From Candidatus Defluviilinea proxima (GTDB taxonomy: Bacteria; Chloroflexota; Anaerolineae; Anaerolineales; Villigracilaceae), in contig JADKIW010000001.1 of the NCBI GenBank assembly GCA_016721115.1, positions 3,301,501 through 3,365,500 on the forward strand: a stretch of DNA of 64,000 nucleotides, given 5' to 3'. Each line of letters starts with the position of its first letter. The first letter of the stretch is position 1. The position numbers were made by a program, and so were the translations under genes. Positions 6,359-14,750 of the stretch are shown piece by piece. The notes under the pieces were generated by a model. It made no database searches. It was not told the origin of the DNA and was given only the letters and a program-made list of their open reading frames with translations.

Positions 6359-8653
6359 TTATTGTGCGTCTTGCCCAGTGAGTTCCTTGTACTTGGCAAA
6401 GTCAGCTTCGGCTTCTGTGGTTTTACCGACTTGTTGGTAGAGCAATCCACGTAAGCGGTAACCATTTGCGTACTGTGGGTTGATCTCGAGCGCAGAGTTG
6501 AAATCTTCTATGGCTGATTCATATTGTTTCAGCATGATGTAGGAAATTCCGCGCTTGGCGTAGATCATTTCATTCTGCGGGTCATAGGGAATGGCTTTTG
6601 AAAAATCAGCGATTGCCAGCTCATATTTTTCAATGATGTTGTAAACAGTGCCTCGGTAATAATAGGCATCTGCATCTTCAGGGTTGAGTTGAATGGCCTT
6701 GGTGAAATCGGCAATCGCCAGTTCATATTGTTCCAGGAGTGAATAGACACGTCCTCGATTGTAGTAGGCCGCCTCATCTTGTGGATCATACGCGAGCGCT
6801 TTTGAAAAATCAGCGACCGCCAACTCATACTCTTCGAGCAGGGAATAGGCACTGCCACGGTTGTAATACGCCTCGGTATATTGCGGATTGAGTTGAATGG
6901 CTGTGCTGAAGTCATCCACCGCTTGTGTATATTGCCCTAATCGGAAATAGGCATTGCCGCGATTGTAAAAGGTCATGGCGTCTTGGTCATCGAGCTTGAG
7001 GGATTGGTCAAAATCTGCAATCGCTTTTTCATACTCTTCAAGGGAGTAATACACAGAGCCACGGTTTTTGTAGGCTTTGGCGTATTTTGGGTTGGCGCCA
7101 ATGGCCTGACCATACCAGGCGAGCGCCTCATCATATTGCTCCTGCTCCGCGTGAACATATCCGATGTTGTTATAGGCCGCAGCGTACCGTGAATCGAGTT
7201 GGATGGCAGTTTCGAAATCCGTAATGGCAAGCGGATACTGTTTCATGTTTGAGTAAACCGTGCCTCTGTTGTAGTAGGCTTTGATGTATTGCGGGGCGAG
7301 CTGGATGGCCTTATTGAATTCGAGAATGGCGGCTTCGTTCTCTCCTTTTGCGTGATAGGCGAGTGCGCGATTGTTGAAGAAGGTTGCATCCTGTGGGTTC
7401 ATCTGAATCGCGCGGGTGTAGTCATCCACTGCCTCCTCATATTGATCCAGGGCGGCACGAGCTGTGCCACGATTGTTGTAGGCATCTGCTTCATAGGGGT
7501 TGAGTTGAAGGGCTTTTTCGTAATCCGTGATCGCCTGTTCGTATCTTCCCTGGTTGGCATAGGCGTGACCTCGGTTGTAGTATGTGACCGCCCAATCGGG
7601 TGCGAACTGGAGCGACCGATCATAATCGCCGATGGCGCTTTCGTAGTTTTGCAAATAATAGGATGTGTTGCCACGATAGTAGAAGACAGCCGCACGATTA
7701 TCGATGAGGATGGGCTCATCGCCCTCCATGCGGGTTGTCACCTCGTTGAGATACTCCATAGCGGAGGAATAATTCCCAGCTTGATATTGAAGATACCCGG
7801 CAAGGAAGGTGATCAGTGTGCTGGTCTCTTGCCCCGCTTGCTGTTGGAAGGTGAATGATTGCAGATCGGCGAAGGAAACATCGGGCTTAAGCGTATCGCT
7901 TTCATAAAGCGGGATCAGTTTGTGGGGCGATAAGTTCTCAATGTGGATGGTCAGGTTCGGGTTTTCGGTGGAGGCGTACCATCCCCAGATGACGATGTCG
8001 GCTTGATGAAGTTTGCCAACCTGTTGAGGCGACATGGGGCTGGCTTTCCCTCGGGTGACATCTTCAGGGCGGATCGCACCTTCAAGCGGCTCGATCAAAA
8101 TATCATCGGTCTTGCCCTTCATATCGGCGTTCAGGTCTTCGAGGATTTGGTTTCGTATGCCGTATATATCGCCGGCATTATTGGACGTCTCAAACTTCGC
8201 AATGACAATGACCAGCTTCTCTTCCCGTTCAGAAAGCGCCGTCTGTGTTGCCTGTGTGGCAAGGATGGCTTGTTTGTGATTCCTTTGCACCAGGATCGAT
8301 GTGCCAAGGATGACTGCCCCTATTGTCAAAAAGAACCCGATGCGCCCTGCCTTATAAAAAGGTGAAACAGGGATAGTTTTTATTCTATCGGCGCCTGCTT
8401 GTTGACCGAGGAGCAGGATCGACTGTTTCTCGACAACCTTCTCTTTTTTGAACCCCACCCAACCGAGGATGAAGATGAAAATAAAGGAGAGCATCCCAGC
8501 CAATAGGTAGGTGATGGTGGCCTGGTCGCCGACCCAGAGTTGGTAGACGCTGTGGATCAATGTGACCAGCCCCAGGAAACTGCTGACTGCAACTCCGATC
8601 TTTTTAAGCGTTTCGAGCAGGCCTTCTTTTTCTCCGGGCGTTTTTTCAGACAT
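6359..8653 (-). CDS. Membrane protein with 13 tetratricopeptide repeats
   Basis: A 764-residue protein. Three hydrophobic segments (~20-40, 48-67, 103-122) anchor it. Residues ~145-255 form a soluble domain (EKLVIVIAKFETSN...ADIVIWGWY) resembling domains that precede TPR arrays in other bacterial proteins. From about residue 300 to the end run 13 consecutive 34-residue TPR motifs of the type AYYNRGxxY..L.xYExAIxDFxxAIxLNPxxA. TPR arrays mediate protein-protein contact; the partner is unknown. Start ATG at 8653 with AGGATGG upstream. It is the leftmost of three monocistronic minus-strand genes that share the same terminator type, in the accessory block between RM relics. Confidence 0.85.
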   Translation of the reverse strand: MSEKTPGEKEGLLETLKKIGVAVSSFLGLVTLIHSVYQLWVGDQATITYLLAGMLSFIFIFILGWVGFKKEKVVEKQSILLLGQQAGADRIKTIPVSPFYKAGRIGFFLTIGAVILGTSILVQRNHKQAILATQATQTALSEREEKLVIVIAKFETSNNAGDIYGIRNQILEDLNADMKGKTDDILIEPLEGAIRPEDVTRGKASPMSPQQVGKLHQADIVIWGWYASTENPNLTIHIENLSPHKLIPLYESDTLKPDVSFADLQSFTFQQQAGQETSTLITFLAGYLQYQAGNYSSAMEYLNEVTTRMEGDEPILIDNRAAVFYYRGNTSYYLQNYESAIGDYDRSLQFAPDWAVTYYNRGHAYANQGRYEQAITDYEKALQLNPYEADAYNNRGTARAALDQYEEAVDDYTRAIQMNPQDATFFNNRALAYHAKGENEAAILEFNKAIQLAPQYIKAYYNRGTVYSNMKQYPLAITDFETAIQLDSRYAAAYNNIGYVHAEQEQYDEALAWYGQAIGANPKYAKAYKNRGSVYYSLEEYEKAIADFDQSLKLDDQDAMTFYNRGNAYFRLGQYTQAVDDFSTAIQLNPQYTEAYYNRGSAYSLLEEYELAVADFSKALAYDPQDEAAYYNRGRVYSLLEQYELAIADFTKAIQLNPEDADAYYYRGTVYNIIEKYELAIADFSKAIPYDPQNEMIYAKRGISYIMLKQYESAIEDFNSALEINPQYANGYRLRGLLYQQVGKTTEAEADFAKYKELTGQDAQ

Positions 8654-8854
8654 GGTGTTCCATCCTGTGCAATGTGTGATGAGAGTTTCTGGATGACAGG
8701 CCGATTCTGGTTCACCCCACTCCGGACGGAACGCCTCCGCCGCCTTTCAATTGGCTTCCCCCTTCGACAAATGTGACCAACCCCTTTTTGTTGTAGGGTG
8801 GCGCGAATTTTGAGATCGGTATCGGCAGGAGTGTACTACTCATTGCCCACTTCG

Positions 8855-8954
8855 CTAGGTGACAGTCATCTTAACGTTGGCTGTCACCCGTCTCTTGTTC
8901 AAACGCCCTGCCACAAGTGAAAGGGACTGCCCGTTGAGAGGGGCAGTCCCTTTT
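8855..8954. repeat. Terminator module, copy 1 (two hairpins)
   Basis: A ~100-bp unit holding a ggtgacagtc/gactgtcacc-type hairpin (8858-8889), the shared spacer tctcttgttcaaa, and the gggactgccc/gggcagtccc terminator (8921-8954). Copy 2 lies at 9793-9894. The module ends the NTF2-like gene to its right. The remaining ~200 bp toward the TPR gene start (8654-8854) show no gene I can support. Confidence 0.85.
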
Positions 8955-8967
8955 GGTTCATGATCGG

Positions 8968-9564
8968 TTAGGGAAATGACTCGTCTTGTGCTTGTATTGA
9001 GAATAGCGACATTTGCCAGCAACCTGATTCATCCCGCGTAAAGATGTAATGGTTGGAATTGGGCGGGTTCACATAGTCCAGCCGTTCCCCTGTGTTTTTC
9101 AGGAACATGACTCCCGCATCCGAACTTGTAACCCAGGCATTCATGCCTTCGACCTTGAGTACTTTGATATCGTAATGTTGGATTTCGAGAAAATCGGCTT
9201 CTTTAAAGATTTGCTGGTAGTAGGGTATTACAGGCGCTGTAACCCCTGAGCCCAAATTCCTAATTGTGGCGCCGGGCAGAAATACCTGCTCAATCATGGC
9301 AATATCTTCATTCAACACAGCCTTTTCTTCGGCGTGAATGATGTTTTGAATTGTGATTTCATCGGTCTCGCCCCTGTAAGGACAAAGCTCAGGACGATTG
9401 ATCTCGATATATGCCCAAATGGCAGAGGCGCCAATCAGGATGATTGCCAGAATCCATGCCAAAATTTTGTTAAAACTTCTTTCTTGGATGGCGGCGATGA
9501 CACCGATCAGCGCACCTGCCAGAAACAATACGATTTGAAACAGGTATTCCCGAATGATATCCAT
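8968..9564 (-). CDS. Membrane-anchored NTF2/SnoaL-like protein
   Basis: A 198-residue protein with two hydrophobic segments at ~7-27 and ~33-52. A soluble domain follows from ~70 to the end, with the order and spacing of an NTF2-like fold: a long first helix (TIQNIIHAEEKAVLNEDIAMIEQVF), GATIRNL, a central helix (YYQQIFKEADFLEI) and beta strands ending HYIFTRDESGCWQMSLFSIQ, as in SnoaL/DUF4440 proteins. The substrate is unknown. GAGG about 7 nt upstream supports the ATG at 9564. It is a single gene, upstream of terminator module copy 1; a gtcattgcgagg repeat lies just behind the start. Confidence 0.75.
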   Translation of the reverse strand: MDIIREYLFQIVLFLAGALIGVIAAIQERSFNKILAWILAIILIGASAIWAYIEINRPELCPYRGETDEITIQNIIHAEEKAVLNEDIAMIEQVFLPGATIRNLGSGVTAPVIPYYQQIFKEADFLEIQHYDIKVLKVEGMNAWVTSSDAGVMFLKNTGERLDYVNPPNSNHYIFTRDESGCWQMSLFSIQAQDESFP

Positions 9565-9590
9565 AGATATGCCTCATGATAAGTGATATG

Positions 9591-9676
9591 GTGTCATTGC
9601 GAGGTGCGTTCTTTACGACGAAGCACTTTCCTGTAGGATGGGGAGGTTGTTTCGGACTATCGCCCTCGCAATGACA
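9591..9676. repeat. gtcattgcgagg inverted repeat, copy 1
   Basis: Terminal arms gtgtcattgcgagg and cctcgcaatgacat enclose a variable centre. It is the same family as the repeat between proB and proA (16021-16118). It directly abuts the stop codon of hsdS relic D. Confidence 0.85.
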
Positions 9677-9734
9677 TTAGAGTTCTCCCGCAAACGTCTT
9701 CGCCAGCAGGGATAGCATCCCCTGTAGGGCGGGG
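9677..9734 (-). pseudogene. hsdS 3'-end relic D
   Basis: The minus-strand frame ends MLSLLAKTFAGEL and TAA, matching the last residues of HsdS (SVLGKAFAGEL). Only ~13-18 codons are recognisable. The TAA is flush with the end of the gtcattgcgagg repeat. It lies 5.3 kb upstream of the intact hsdS start, showing that RM material once extended here. Confidence 0.65.
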
Positions 9735-9792
9735 TCAACCGCTCGACATGCGTGCCATAGGCAAACAGTCTACTACTCAATACATATCTACA

Positions 9793-9894
9793 TAGGTGAC
9801 AGTCATCTTAAAGATGACTGTCACCTGTCTCTTGTTCAAATTGCTTCTGCCACAAGTGAAAGGGACTGCCCGTTGAGAGGGGCAGTCCCTTTTT
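9793..9894. repeat. Terminator module, copy 2 (two hairpins)
   Basis: The same two-hairpin unit as 8855-8954: ggtgacagtcatc hairpin (9795-9825), spacer tctcttgttcaaa, and gggactgccc/gggcagtccc terminator ending in a T run on either strand. It presumably terminates the small gene at 10009-10401. Confidence 0.85.
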
Positions 9895-9905
9895 ACCGTT
9901 GAATA

Positions 9906-10011
9906 TTAAGGTGATGTAGGTTGTTCGTATAGGAAGGCTTTGTATTTGAGTGTGAGTAGTCGTGGAAGTTTTTCCTGATCGAGTTCTTCGCCGCCAGTTT
10001 CAATTGAACTA
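9906..10011 (-). pseudogene. hsdR 3'-end relic
   Basis: The minus-strand frame reads TGGEELDQEKLPRLLTLKY, then KAFLYEQPTSP and TAA. TGGEELD..KLP.LL.LKY is the C-terminal signature of EcoEI-type HsdR proteins; in family members ~20 more residues separate LKY from the final FLY segment, so an internal deletion is inferred. It begins where the small gene 10009-10401 stops. No upstream HsdR sequence remains. Confidence 0.65.
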
Positions 10012-10401
10012 CTCGGTCTCACCTTCATCTACATCGGGAACAGGCTGAAAGTAAACCATGACAACAACCTCTTCTCCTTTGTAAGTGCCTTCGAGAGAGA
10101 TACTGGGTTGACCGTCGAGTTCAAGCCCAAATGTTACGGCATCCACTTCGTCGAATATTTTCTGAGCTTCCAATATATCGAAGTTGTTCACTTTCGCAAA
10201 TATGATTTCTCCATCGTTAGGCCCCGCCTCTTCGATCTCCATGAGCGCTGGGTACAGTTCGATCAAATCCACGCCCCATCCATTTTCATCGGCCTTGGAG
10301 TAATACCACTCCAAATACGCTGGGGTCTGCCATTCAATTGTAGATGCTATTGCTTCGCTAAGTGTCTCTACCCACTCTGGCGCATGATTCTCTTCAGTCA
10401 T
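10009..10401 (-). CDS. Small acidic hypothetical protein
   Basis: From the preferred ATG (10401) this is a 130-residue acidic protein, MTEENHAPEWVETLSEAI... It has no signal peptide or membrane segment, and I do not recognise a family. A longer frame from TTG at 10443 is unlikely: a TATAAT box (10444-10449, minus strand) sits directly on it, so the transcript would start near 10437 and give a ~36-nt leader with GAGGA upstream of the ATG. The gene ends at the hsdR relic and is followed by terminator module copy 2. It may be another cargo gene acquired with RM fragments; that is inference. Confidence 0.6.
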   Translation of the reverse strand: MTEENHAPEWVETLSEAIASTIEWQTPAYLEWYYSKADENGWGVDLIELYPALMEIEEAGPNDGEIIFAKVNNFDILEAQKIFDEVDAVTFGLELDGQPSISLEGTYKGEEVVVMVYFQPVPDVDEGETE

Positions 10402-10484
10402 GTATGCTGTTTCCTCTGCTTTATTTGATTGATGAACGATCAAATTATACCCTCCTCAGATTCATAGCTCTTTTGATGTTACTA

Positions 10485-10521
10485 AAGTGTTCTCTGGATG
10501 CAACACATCCAGAGAACACTT
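10485..10521. terminator. Hairpin terminator after the SH3 protein gene
   Basis: A 16-bp near-perfect stem aagtgttctctggatg / catccagagaacactt with a 5-nt loop, just past the stop codon at 10530. Confidence 0.75.
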
Positions 10522-10529
10522 GCCTTTAG

Positions 10530-11564
10530 CTACTTCCCGATCAGATATCCATCGCTGATTTTCTCTCTCATCCAACCAATCAACCCTTTTTCGGTGCGGA
10601 CCTGCCACCAGGTTCCATTATGAGAACATGCTGGCCCTCCGATGATTGTCAGTTTTGTCCCCTCATCCAATTTAGCGACACTATTCTCGTAATAGTCCAT
10701 TGGCACGATGGGCGCAGATCGTAGATTAACCTTCATCCAAACAACTTTAGCTCTGTCTCCCATTTTGAGCTTTACATCCTTCAAGTCGTCGCACCAATAC
10801 TTTTGCGATGTTGTATTTGTTGTGTTGGATGTGTTAGATGTTATCCCAATCACTGGCGCTTTCTGATTTAATGGCGTGGAAGAGGTACGCACAATACTGT
10901 ACGTAATTTGGATACCGCCATCCTTTGATTTGACAATATTTGTTCTGCCAGCCGACCATCCATCATTTCGGCTCAAGTAAATGCCCTGCGACCCGATAAT
11001 ATCAGCCTCCTCGATCCATTCCTTGATCTTGCCACCAAGTAGGCTGACTAACATCTCTGCGGCAAACACGTAAGGTGAGCTTTTTGTAATTCCCGCCTTG
11101 ATCAGTCCCTTTTTGACGGCTTTCCCAAATGCATCGCTGAGATAACTGGAAGCGGCCTCGTAGGAAAGGTCAACAGGTAACGATGATTTATCCTCATCTA
11201 CCACCATGACGGTTAGGTATACACCATCAGAGACCTTGGCCTCATCGAAACTCGGACCAAACAGGCATGGAGTATCTACAACGTCCCCTTTGCGTACCGA
11301 GATTGGTCCGTTCCCCGGGCAGAACATTCCGCTTGATTTGCCTTTTGAGTCAGAAGCCAGAATGAATAGACGGAACTCTCCTGGACCGTTGACATCACCG
11401 ATGTTACCTAGAATCTTGATTTGATCTATATAGAAGTTTACGAAATTACTTTGGGCACCCGTCTCTGGCTTTTCGGGTTGTGCTGCTGTTACAGAAGAAA
11501 TCCCACCATAGGGCAGGAGTACTGCCGCTAAGAGAACAGAGACCACGAACCGTAGCTTGAACAT
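10530..11564 (-). CDS. Secreted protein with C-terminal SH3b domain
   Basis: A 344-residue exported protein from the ATG at 11564. A perfect AGGAGG stands 4 nt upstream, so I reject the in-frame start at 11645. The signal peptide MFKLRFVVSVLLAAVLLPYG ends around AQP. The middle (~30-245) has no family I recognise; it contains a hydrophobic helix (YVFAAEMLVSLLGG). A Thr/Asn-rich linker leads to residues ~260-344 with the bacterial SH3 pattern (VWMKVNLRSAPI...LDEGTKLTIIGGPAC...WWQVRTEKGLIGWM). SH3b domains usually bind cell-wall or surface polymers. It is a single gene with its own terminator. An atgacg..cgtcat inverted repeat lies ~80 nt upstream of the start (11644-11661). Confidence 0.8.
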   Translation of the reverse strand: MFKLRFVVSVLLAAVLLPYGGISSVTAAQPEKPETGAQSNFVNFYIDQIKILGNIGDVNGPGEFRLFILASDSKGKSSGMFCPGNGPISVRKGDVVDTPCLFGPSFDEAKVSDGVYLTVMVVDEDKSSLPVDLSYEAASSYLSDAFGKAVKKGLIKAGITKSSPYVFAAEMLVSLLGGKIKEWIEEADIIGSQGIYLSRNDGWSAGRTNIVKSKDGGIQITYSIVRTSSTPLNQKAPVIGITSNTSNTTNTTSQKYWCDDLKDVKLKMGDRAKVVWMKVNLRSAPIVPMDYYENSVAKLDEGTKLTIIGGPACSHNGTWWQVRTEKGLIGWMREKISDGYLIGK

Positions 11565-11830
11565 ATTACCTCCTTTTTGTATCATCCACCTGTGTTTTAC
11601 CAAGCTATGAATCAGAACATTCAAAATAGCTTGACCTACTTTCATGACGCCCTTACGTCATTTTTGTATCATATGAGGTTTTTAGAATTACACTTCTTTA
11701 CTCAGGAGTCTTTTACTGAGATGTAAGTACATCCACGTTTAACGTGAAGGCGCTTATAGATCACCTACTCCTCTCTGTAACCAAGTATTTTCTATCGTAT
11801 GCGAATTGTTTTTGCACCATTCCAGTGCTG

Positions 11831-12271
11831 TTACAGGAAGTTTGTTTCAGCGGTTTTGATCAAAGTTTCCTTCATCAGTGTTGGGCCTCCCTCGTGTGAT
11901 GCGACCCCGATCTTGAGCGAAAATTTAACGGTTTTACCTTCTTCTGTTTTAAATTCCTTCTCAAAGATCGTCAGAAGCCTCTTGCACACTGCGCGCGCTC
12001 CTGCCTCATTTGTCGAGGGGAGCAAGATCAAGTACCCTGTCCCATAATGGACGGGGATATCCACGGAACGCAGATATGAGTTAATCGTGGTTTCAAAAAT
12101 GGAGGAAGCCGATTCGGGTGTTTTTTCATCCGAAGTATGCGGCGTCATTTCGAGATAGATCAATGATATGGGAGAAGGATATCGAATAGCACGTAAAATT
12201 TCATGGTCCATGATTATCTGGAAGGCTTCTTCACTATAGATCGGGTCTTTCGGTAAAGAGTTCTTGTTCAT
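11831..12271 (-). CDS. Degenerate GGDEF-domain protein
   Basis: A 146-residue cytosolic protein that matches the diguanylate-cyclase fold over most of its length: an N-terminal helix with YPSPISLIYLEM in place of the usual lRr..plsll.iDiD, the hairpin region VHYGTGYLILLPSTNEAGAR where active enzymes have yGGDEFlvllP, and VKFSLKIGVASHEGG for the sTiSiGva strand. The catalytic GGDEF is replaced by GTGYL and the metal-binding Asp is gone, so no c-di-GMP synthesis is expected. It may be a regulatory or signal-binding remnant. No other GGDEF or EAL gene lies nearby. It stands alone between exported-protein genes. The 11565-11830 gap holds only the small palindrome noted above. Confidence 0.75.
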   Translation of the reverse strand: MNKNSLPKDPIYSEEAFQIIMDHEILRAIRYPSPISLIYLEMTPHTSDEKTPESASSIFETTINSYLRSVDIPVHYGTGYLILLPSTNEAGARAVCKRLLTIFEKEFKTEEGKTVKFSLKIGVASHEGGPTLMKETLIKTAETNFL

Positions 12272-12433
12272 CGTGCAAATTCCTTTCCGTTACTTTGATT
12301 TTTACCATCATACTCCACTCTTGAATGTCCTATCCAGGATCGATGGTATTGCATGGATCGCTCTTTGACTGTTGGTAAAGTTAATGTAAATCGCTTTTAA
12401 TTTCAGAAGGATTGCCGTTTCCCTTAATCCATA

Positions 12434-13012
12434 CTAAGGACAGGTATCCATTTCTATGGGGTCATTGAGATAGCCGCTCAGTTTGATGGGTCCCTTGGGT
12501 GTGTAGAGTTTTAAATCCACATCCCCGCCGGAGTTGTTTTTACGCAGGGTTACTTCAATGGTGGATGAGCCTGTATATGTATACAGTGGAAAATCTGTAT
12601 GAGAATAACCATGCATCTCTGTTTTTACTTTACAACCATCCACTGAGACCGCCATTCCATATGCTGTTCCACACTGGATCTCCTGCAGAGGGAAATTCCC
12701 ACCGAAATTCTCACCATCTTCAGAAGTTCCGATATCCACACTACCTCCGTGCGTACTGCAGATGCTGATACTTGGCCCAAGCAGTTGAAGTGTCACATTT
12801 CCAACGCCAGCACTATCTTCTGCTTCACGCGCTATGAGTGTAAAACCATACTCCTGCCCCTTTTGATCAATTAAGGTTGCAAAAGGGATGGATATGAACC
12901 CGCCAGGTTGCCCATTGACAACGACCTCGCGTGCGGGAAGAGAGAAACCAGCCAGCACCAACACTAGGATCAAACCTATGAATAAGATAAACCTTTTTAG
13001 TTGTGCATTCAT
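12434..13012 (-). CDS. Exported protein, function unknown
   Basis: A 192-residue protein from the ATG at 13012, chosen because GGAGGT stands 4 nt upstream; the longer frame from 13033 lacks a ribosome site. The N-terminus MNAQLKRFILFIGLILVLVL is a signal peptide or membrane anchor ending near SLPAR. The mature part is beta-rich, with four cysteines (SICS, IQCGT, DGCK, DTCP at the end) that probably pair. I recognise no family. It is a single gene; the 223-bp gap to the divergent gene at 13236 holds a 10-bp inverted repeat (gaatacaagc / gcttgtattc) and a TATAAT at 13204-13209 serving the plus-strand gene. Confidence 0.7.
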   Translation of the reverse strand: MNAQLKRFILFIGLILVLVLAGFSLPAREVVVNGQPGGFISIPFATLIDQKGQEYGFTLIAREAEDSAGVGNVTLQLLGPSISICSTHGGSVDIGTSEDGENFGGNFPLQEIQCGTAYGMAVSVDGCKVKTEMHGYSHTDFPLYTYTGSSTIEVTLRKNNSGGDVDLKLYTPKGPIKLSGYLNDPIEMDTCP

Positions 13013-13235
13013 TGTTACCTCCACAAACGCCATAACTTTATGTTCAACTCTTACGGCAACCCTTCCTTGTTATTATAGGAAGTATCCCAGTTGAATACAA
13101 GCACCTGTAACTTTTATCTACCTGCAGTTATCAGGCCGTTAACTATTAATTTTCGTCATTGTTTTGATGTGGAATATCACTGGCTTGTATTCGAGAGAGG
13201 AATATAATCATCTTTAGCATCCCGGTTACCTTCAA

Positions 13236-14549
13236 ATGATGGACATCGAACCCCAAAAAGCGTTCCCTGAAGGAATATCGCTGGAGGATCTGGGCGGAAC
13301 AAGGATCCTCACATACGAGTGGTATTCACATTTTTACATCCCGCTCTTTATCTTCTTTTTGTGTTGGGATGGATTCCTGCTCCATTACTTCATTCAATTG
13401 GTACTTGCTCATGACCCCAGTCTATGGGGATCTCTGTTGTTTGCGCTTCCTCATATAACCGTTGGCCTGTTCATGACCTATTACATGATCGCCATCGTTG
13501 TGAACGTGACCACCATCGAAATGGGGAATGGGGAACTGAAGTTGACCCATTCGCCTCTTCCCTGGCGCGGCAATCAGACCGTCAACATGTTCGACCTGAA
13601 AAGCGTCGCTTGTGAAAGGGGCAGGGGATCGAGACGGTCTCCCAGTGCGGATATCGTCCTGTACTTCACTAATGGGGAAAAAAGAGACTTGATATCCTCG
13701 ATCCAAAATTGGGACAGCGCCCGCTTCATTCGTGACCAGGTGCTGGCCTTCCGAAATCAGTCGCTTCACCTGGACGATTCTCCCTCGCCACCACCCCCAT
13801 CAGACGATGTCAACATATGGGGGAAACACATCACAGACCAGTCCTCGCGCATACGACCTGTGAATGTGCTCGTCATCATCCTTTTGATCGTCATGGCAGG
13901 GACAATGTTCGTAGCCGCCAGATCTTTGCGTTCCCTCACAACTTCTTCAAGGCCCATCTCGCCCGGTCCCTATGCTCAAATTGCAATATGGGAATTTCGA
14001 GGCGATGACATAGCACGGGTTGCCGTGCTTGATACCTACACTGACACAACATCCAAACATAGCAATTGGTTCAGTCTCCCTCTGGTGTGGAAGGAAACCG
14101 ATATGATAAGCGCTGTTCCCATTGCAGGCACAGTGCTTGAACATTATGTAGGCGATCAAACCTATAGAGATCAAAGCTATCGTTACCACAGTTATTTCAT
14201 CGAAAGTGACCAACGTACCTTCGGCTGTTCTGCGACCTTTGCAACATTGCCTCATCTGCACATCACCGGTGAAACTTCGCGTCTCATCAGCATTGGGTTT
14301 GATCCAACCGATGAAATTGCCGCACGAACCAGTTCTATAGCTGTGGTTGTGATACCCAACGGTGTGCGAGATGTTGCCATCACCGATTTCCAGCCGTACA
14401 AGACACTGACGCAAAATGGGCGCACGCTGTACTACTATGATCTAAAGCCGATCACCACGCATGTGTCCGTTCACATCTCTTATACGCTTGCAGGCACATC
14501 CACCACAGATATCGACCTGAATACGGTCATGCAGAATAGCAAGCCCTAG
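13236..14549 (+). CDS. Membrane protein with large extracytoplasmic domain, function unknown
   Basis: A 437-residue protein. Two membrane segments at ~31-58 and ~67-92 precede a cytosolic PH-like stretch (IEMGNGELKLTHSPLPWRG...DLKSVACERG...VLYFTNGEKRDLIS, ~93-170) that resembles the membrane-proximal domain of other photolyase-unrelated bacterial membrane proteins only loosely. A third segment (VNVLVIILLIVMAGTMFV, ~208-226) leads to an outside domain to residue 437. No family is recognised. The ATG at 13236 (or 13239) follows a TATAAT box at 13204-13209. A strong terminator follows at 14561-14608. Confidence 0.7.
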   Translation: MMDIEPQKAFPEGISLEDLGGTRILTYEWYSHFYIPLFIFFLCWDGFLLHYFIQLVLAHDPSLWGSLLFALPHITVGLFMTYYMIAIVVNVTTIEMGNGELKLTHSPLPWRGNQTVNMFDLKSVACERGRGSRRSPSADIVLYFTNGEKRDLISSIQNWDSARFIRDQVLAFRNQSLHLDDSPSPPPPSDDVNIWGKHITDQSSRIRPVNVLVIILLIVMAGTMFVAARSLRSLTTSSRPISPGPYAQIAIWEFRGDDIARVAVLDTYTDTTSKHSNWFSLPLVWKETDMISAVPIAGTVLEHYVGDQTYRDQSYRYHSYFIESDQRTFGCSATFATLPHLHITGETSRLISIGFDPTDEIAARTSSIAVVVIPNGVRDVAITDFQPYKTLTQNGRTLYYYDLKPITTHVSVHISYTLAGTSTTDIDLNTVMQNSKP

Positions 14550-14560
14550 TATCGGATTAA

Positions 14561-14608
14561 CCAAAAAAAACAGAGAGAGCTACATAAGGCTTTCTCTGTT
14601 TTTTTTTA
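14561..14608 (+). terminator. Rho-independent terminator
   Basis: caaaaaaaacagagagagc and its complement gctttctctgttttttt form an A-rich/T-rich stem-loop ending in eight T on the plus strand, just after the stop at 14549. Confidence 0.85.
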
Positions 14609-14636
14609 TTTGATCTCTTGCAAAAGTCTAAAACTT

Positions 14637-14710
14637 CTAACCACGGAGACGCCGAGACACGGATTTCTTAATTTGTTTTCTCCCAGTGTCTCTGTGGCTC
14701 AGTGGTTCAA
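14637..14710. repeat. aaccacggagacgc-type inverted repeat
   Basis: The left arm aaccacggagacgccgagac and a right arm containing gtctctgtggctcagtggtt enclose ~30 nt. Elements of this wording are widespread interspersed repeats in environmental bacterial genomes. It lies between convergent genes and may act as their shared terminator. Confidence 0.65.
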
Positions 14711-14750
14711 AAGGTTTTACACATGAACACCTTATGACTTATAGCCTGAC

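Noticed and set aside
6359..7700. Regularly spaced similar ~102-bp units, considered as CRISPR or tandem DNA repeat
   Set aside because: They are TPR codons (34 residues x 3); no conserved short repeat with unique spacers.
8855..9894. Terminator modules considered as integron attC sites
   Set aside because: No integrase gene and no attC core motif; the hairpins fit plain terminators.
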